Shown here: in pieces, positions 62,257-64,000 of the stretch | Numbering within the stretch: the first letter of the stretch is position 1 | How the letters are laid out: each line of letters begins with the position of its first letter | Assembly: GCF_014306625.1 (NCBI RefSeq) | Contig: NZ_JACRYL010000009.1 | Location: 72,039 to 136,038, forward strand | Direction of reading: 5' to 3' | DNA: 64,000 bases | Origin: Pedobacter fastidiosus | GTDB taxonomy: Bacteria > Bacteroidota > Bacteroidia > Sphingobacteriales > Sphingobacteriaceae | Program-made: the position numbers and the translations under genes | Notes under the pieces: generated by a model | Database searches by the model: none | Told to the model about the DNA's origin: nothing | What the model saw: the letters and a program-made list of their open reading frames with translations, nothing else

Positions 62257-62550
62257 TTACTTGCTTTTTAGTTTTTTCATGAACTCACCAATAGCCGGCT
62301 GTAGTTCTTGAAAAAGTTCGTTGTCTCTATTTTTTAATATTACTTCGGTAAACATTTTTAAGCCGATGGCAAACTCTGTACTTTGATTTTCATCCTCGAA
62401 TATATTTTTACTTTTAATGGCCGTAATAATATTGAAGATGTTATCGTGATTATCAAACTCTATCGTTAATGTTTTACCAGTAACATCATCTTCCTTTGCT
62501 AAAGCTAATTCTTCTAATGTTAACTTATATTTATTTGTGCGCTTTGCCAT
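62257..62550 (-). CDS. DUF3861 family small protein
   Basis: This 97-residue soluble protein starts MAKRTNKYKLTLEELALA and has the pattern LTIEFDNHDNIFNIITAIKS, EFAIGLKMFTEVILKNRDNE and PAIGEFMKKLKSK, which I recognise as DUF3861. It is acidic and helical in its second half. It lies between the VWA and MoxR-like genes on the same strand, so it may regulate or assemble that pair; no activity is known for the family. Spacing is 21 bases to the ATPase and 91 bases from the VWA gene. Confidence 0.82.
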   Translation of the reverse strand: MAKRTNKYKLTLEELALAKEDDVTGKTLTIEFDNHDNIFNIITAIKSKNIFEDENQSTEFAIGLKMFTEVILKNRDNELFQELQPAIGEFMKKLKSK

Positions 62551-62641
62551 CCTTAATTTATTGAATTAATAGCAAATCCCCAGCTCGATGTTGGATTAGC
62601 AATTGCGCTATATCTTCCAACTTCAGACTAAAGACCTCCGA

Positions 62642-63739
62642 CTATTTCACCGTTTTTCTTCTATTTTTAATGTAATCCTCAAAAATGTATTCGCCTAATC
62701 CATTTAAAGAGCTGTAGAATGCTCTACCTCCATTTATTTCAGTAAACTGGCGAACAAATTGTTGCAGATAAGGATCTTTGGCAATCATAAACGTAGTAAT
62801 TGGAATTTTCATCCGTTTACACTGAGCAGCCATATTTAAGGTTTTATTAATTACCTTTCTATCCAAGCCCATGCTGTTTTTATAATACTTGCCATTTTCT
62901 TTAAGGCAGGTTGGTTTCCCATCGGTAATCATAAAAATTTGCTTGTTGTGGGTTTTACGGCGGCGAAGTAAATCGGCCGCAAGTTCTAAACCAGCATAAG
63001 TATTGGTATGATAAGGGCCAACTTGTAAATAAGGTAAATCTTTAACAGTAATCGGCCAGGCATCATTTCCAAAAACAACAATATCTAGCGTATCTTTCGG
63101 GTATTTTGTCTTAATTAATTCGGCTAAAGCCATGGCTACTTTTTTGGCAGGCGTAATTCTATCCTCGCCGTATAAAATCATCGAGTGCGAAATATCAATC
63201 ATCAGTACCGTAGAAGTTAACGTTTTGAAATCCTTTTCCTCAACCTCTAAATCTCTGTCAGTTAGTGTGAAATCGCCAATGCCGTGGTTAATCTGCGCAT
63301 TTTGGATGGAGGCAGTCATGTCGATTTGATCTAAACTATCTCCAAAACTATATTCGCGTCTATCCGCATTTTTCTCTTCACCAATACCAGATTGATTGCT
63401 GTTATGGTTTCCTTTTCCGGCTTTTTTTAGCTTTCCGAAAATTTCTTCAAGCGCCGATTTACGAATTGTTTGCTCCGTTTTGGCTGTAATTTTAAACTCT
63501 CCAGATTTATTGTCTTCGGTCAGGTAACCTTTATCTTTCAAATCATCTATGAAATTCCCGATGCCGTAATCATTATTTGTAAGCTTGTATTGTTTGTCGA
63601 GCTCGTTCAGCCAGCTCAAAGCCTCAGCTGCATCACCCGAAGTATAATTCAGCAACTCGCTAAATAATTTCAGCAACTCATCGAACCCACCCTTTGGCTT
63701 GTCGCCGGGCTTATAATCAGAAAAACGAAAACCTCTCAT
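62642..63739 (-). CDS. von Willebrand factor A domain protein
   Basis: This 365-residue cytoplasmic protein has an N-terminal helical region (about 1-140) and a VWA domain starting STVLMIDISHSMILYGED (about residue 173), where the DxSxS metal site (MIDAS) is intact. DIVVFGNDAWPITVKDLPYL, PYHTNTYAGLELAADLLRRR (the MIDAS Thr) and IFMITDGKPTCLK complete it. VWA proteins of this kind act with MoxR-like ATPases as chaperones or regulators. It is the first gene of an operon with the DUF3861 and AAA+ genes. No membrane segment is present. Confidence 0.9.
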   Translation of the reverse strand: MRGFRFSDYKPGDKPKGGFDELLKLFSELLNYTSGDAAEALSWLNELDKQYKLTNNDYGIGNFIDDLKDKGYLTEDNKSGEFKITAKTEQTIRKSALEEIFGKLKKAGKGNHNSNQSGIGEEKNADRREYSFGDSLDQIDMTASIQNAQINHGIGDFTLTDRDLEVEEKDFKTLTSTVLMIDISHSMILYGEDRITPAKKVAMALAELIKTKYPKDTLDIVVFGNDAWPITVKDLPYLQVGPYHTNTYAGLELAADLLRRRKTHNKQIFMITDGKPTCLKENGKYYKNSMGLDRKVINKTLNMAAQCKRMKIPITTFMIAKDPYLQQFVRQFTEINGGRAFYSSLNGLGEYIFEDYIKNRRKTVK

Positions 63740-64000
63740 GTGCTTGTATTAACGAATTATCGAAGATAAAAGTTTCGATTTGGATTAATTTAAGCGGGAT
63801 GTCATATTTGGGAGGAAAGCTGAAAACCAAAGTGAAATTGCAACTGAAAACATCCACCTGAAAACTGATTTGGGCGTTCCCCAAGCTACGTAAGGGTCGG
63901 GCTTTTCAGGGCTTCGCTTCGCTGCGGTACCGATAAAAAATCGGTATTGAACCCTTATAATCCCTAACGCAAAACCCAGCGTAATAATAAGGATGCCTAT
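63740..64000. other. right-end gene-free interval with a dispersed repeat
   Basis: No gene was found before the window ends. The first ~60 bases must hold the VWA operon promoter. From about 63870 the sequence is repeat-like: GGGCGTTCCCCAAGCTACGT, then GGTCGGGCTTTTCAGGGCTT, then a hairpin TACCGAT-aaaaa-ATCGGTA (63928-63946), then CCCTAACGCAAAACCCAGCG. It resembles family D in composition and hairpin placement. Confidence 0.55.

Noticed and set aside
1..64000. tRNA, rRNA, prophage or integrative element
   Set aside because: I found no tRNA-like cloverleaf, rRNA segment, integrase, transposase or phage structural gene; genes are mostly ordinary chromosomal families.

Overview
The window looks like chromosome of a Bacteroidota bacterium, most likely a Pedobacter-type member of Sphingobacteriaceae. 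This is inferred from the AT-rich sequence, the Bacteroidota -7 promoter motif TAnnTTTG in front of several genes, A-rich start contexts instead of Shine-Dalgarno sites, an Oar-like TonB-dependent receptor, a type IX secretion (T9SS) C-terminal domain, paired DUF1501/DUF1800 genes and several short palindromic repeat families. I saw no rRNA, tRNA, prophage, transposase or CRISPR array.

Layout. 1-5 kb: a small membrane protein, ridA, an EamA transporter, recG and an MFS exporter. 5-15 kb (minus strand): a PLDc_N peptide, an ABC exporter, a large TonB-dependent receptor and two amidohydrolase-fold proteins. 15-21.8 kb (plus): a four-helix membrane protein, a trp leader peptide with attenuator, trpE-trpG-trpC (no trpD), hflX, rbfA and an M23 peptidase. 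22-31.5 kb: a TonB-like protein, a lipid kinase divergent from an App1-type phosphatase, yccF, DUF1501/DUF1800 pair 1, aat, a TMEM175-like channel, a DUF1080 protein and a DUF2892 protein. 31.7-41.3 kb (minus): a SNF2 helicase, a 647-bp inverted-repeat element without genes, and a complete RND efflux operon. 41.7-48 kb: a thioredoxin-fold protein, a toxin-antitoxin pair whose toxin is split by a frameshift, clpS, a KAS III gene and DUF1800/DUF1501 pair 2. 48-52.6 kb: two large uncharacterised exported proteins, dtd, a MazG-like gene and a DUF4286 gene. 52.8-64 kb: a TPR protein, an S9-peptidase-like lipoprotein lacking its catalytic serine followed by a histidine kinase and an OmpR-type regulator, a metallophosphoesterase, and a VWA-DUF3861-MoxR operon.

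The best leads are: (1) the split RelE-like toxin, whose two frames join exactly by a -1 shift at A AAA AAC; (2) the S9 pseudopeptidase lipoprotein cotranscribed with a two-component system; (3) the 647-bp element with 73-bp inverted ends and internal ~190-bp repeats; (4) the trp attenuator on an operon lacking trpD; (5) the tandem amidohydrolase protein and partner in which only one of three domains keeps the metal ligands. Gene-free stretches are dominated by decayed palindromic repeats, some of which supply potential start codons or a stop codon for neighbouring genes. No wholly new multi-gene system was recognised with confidence.
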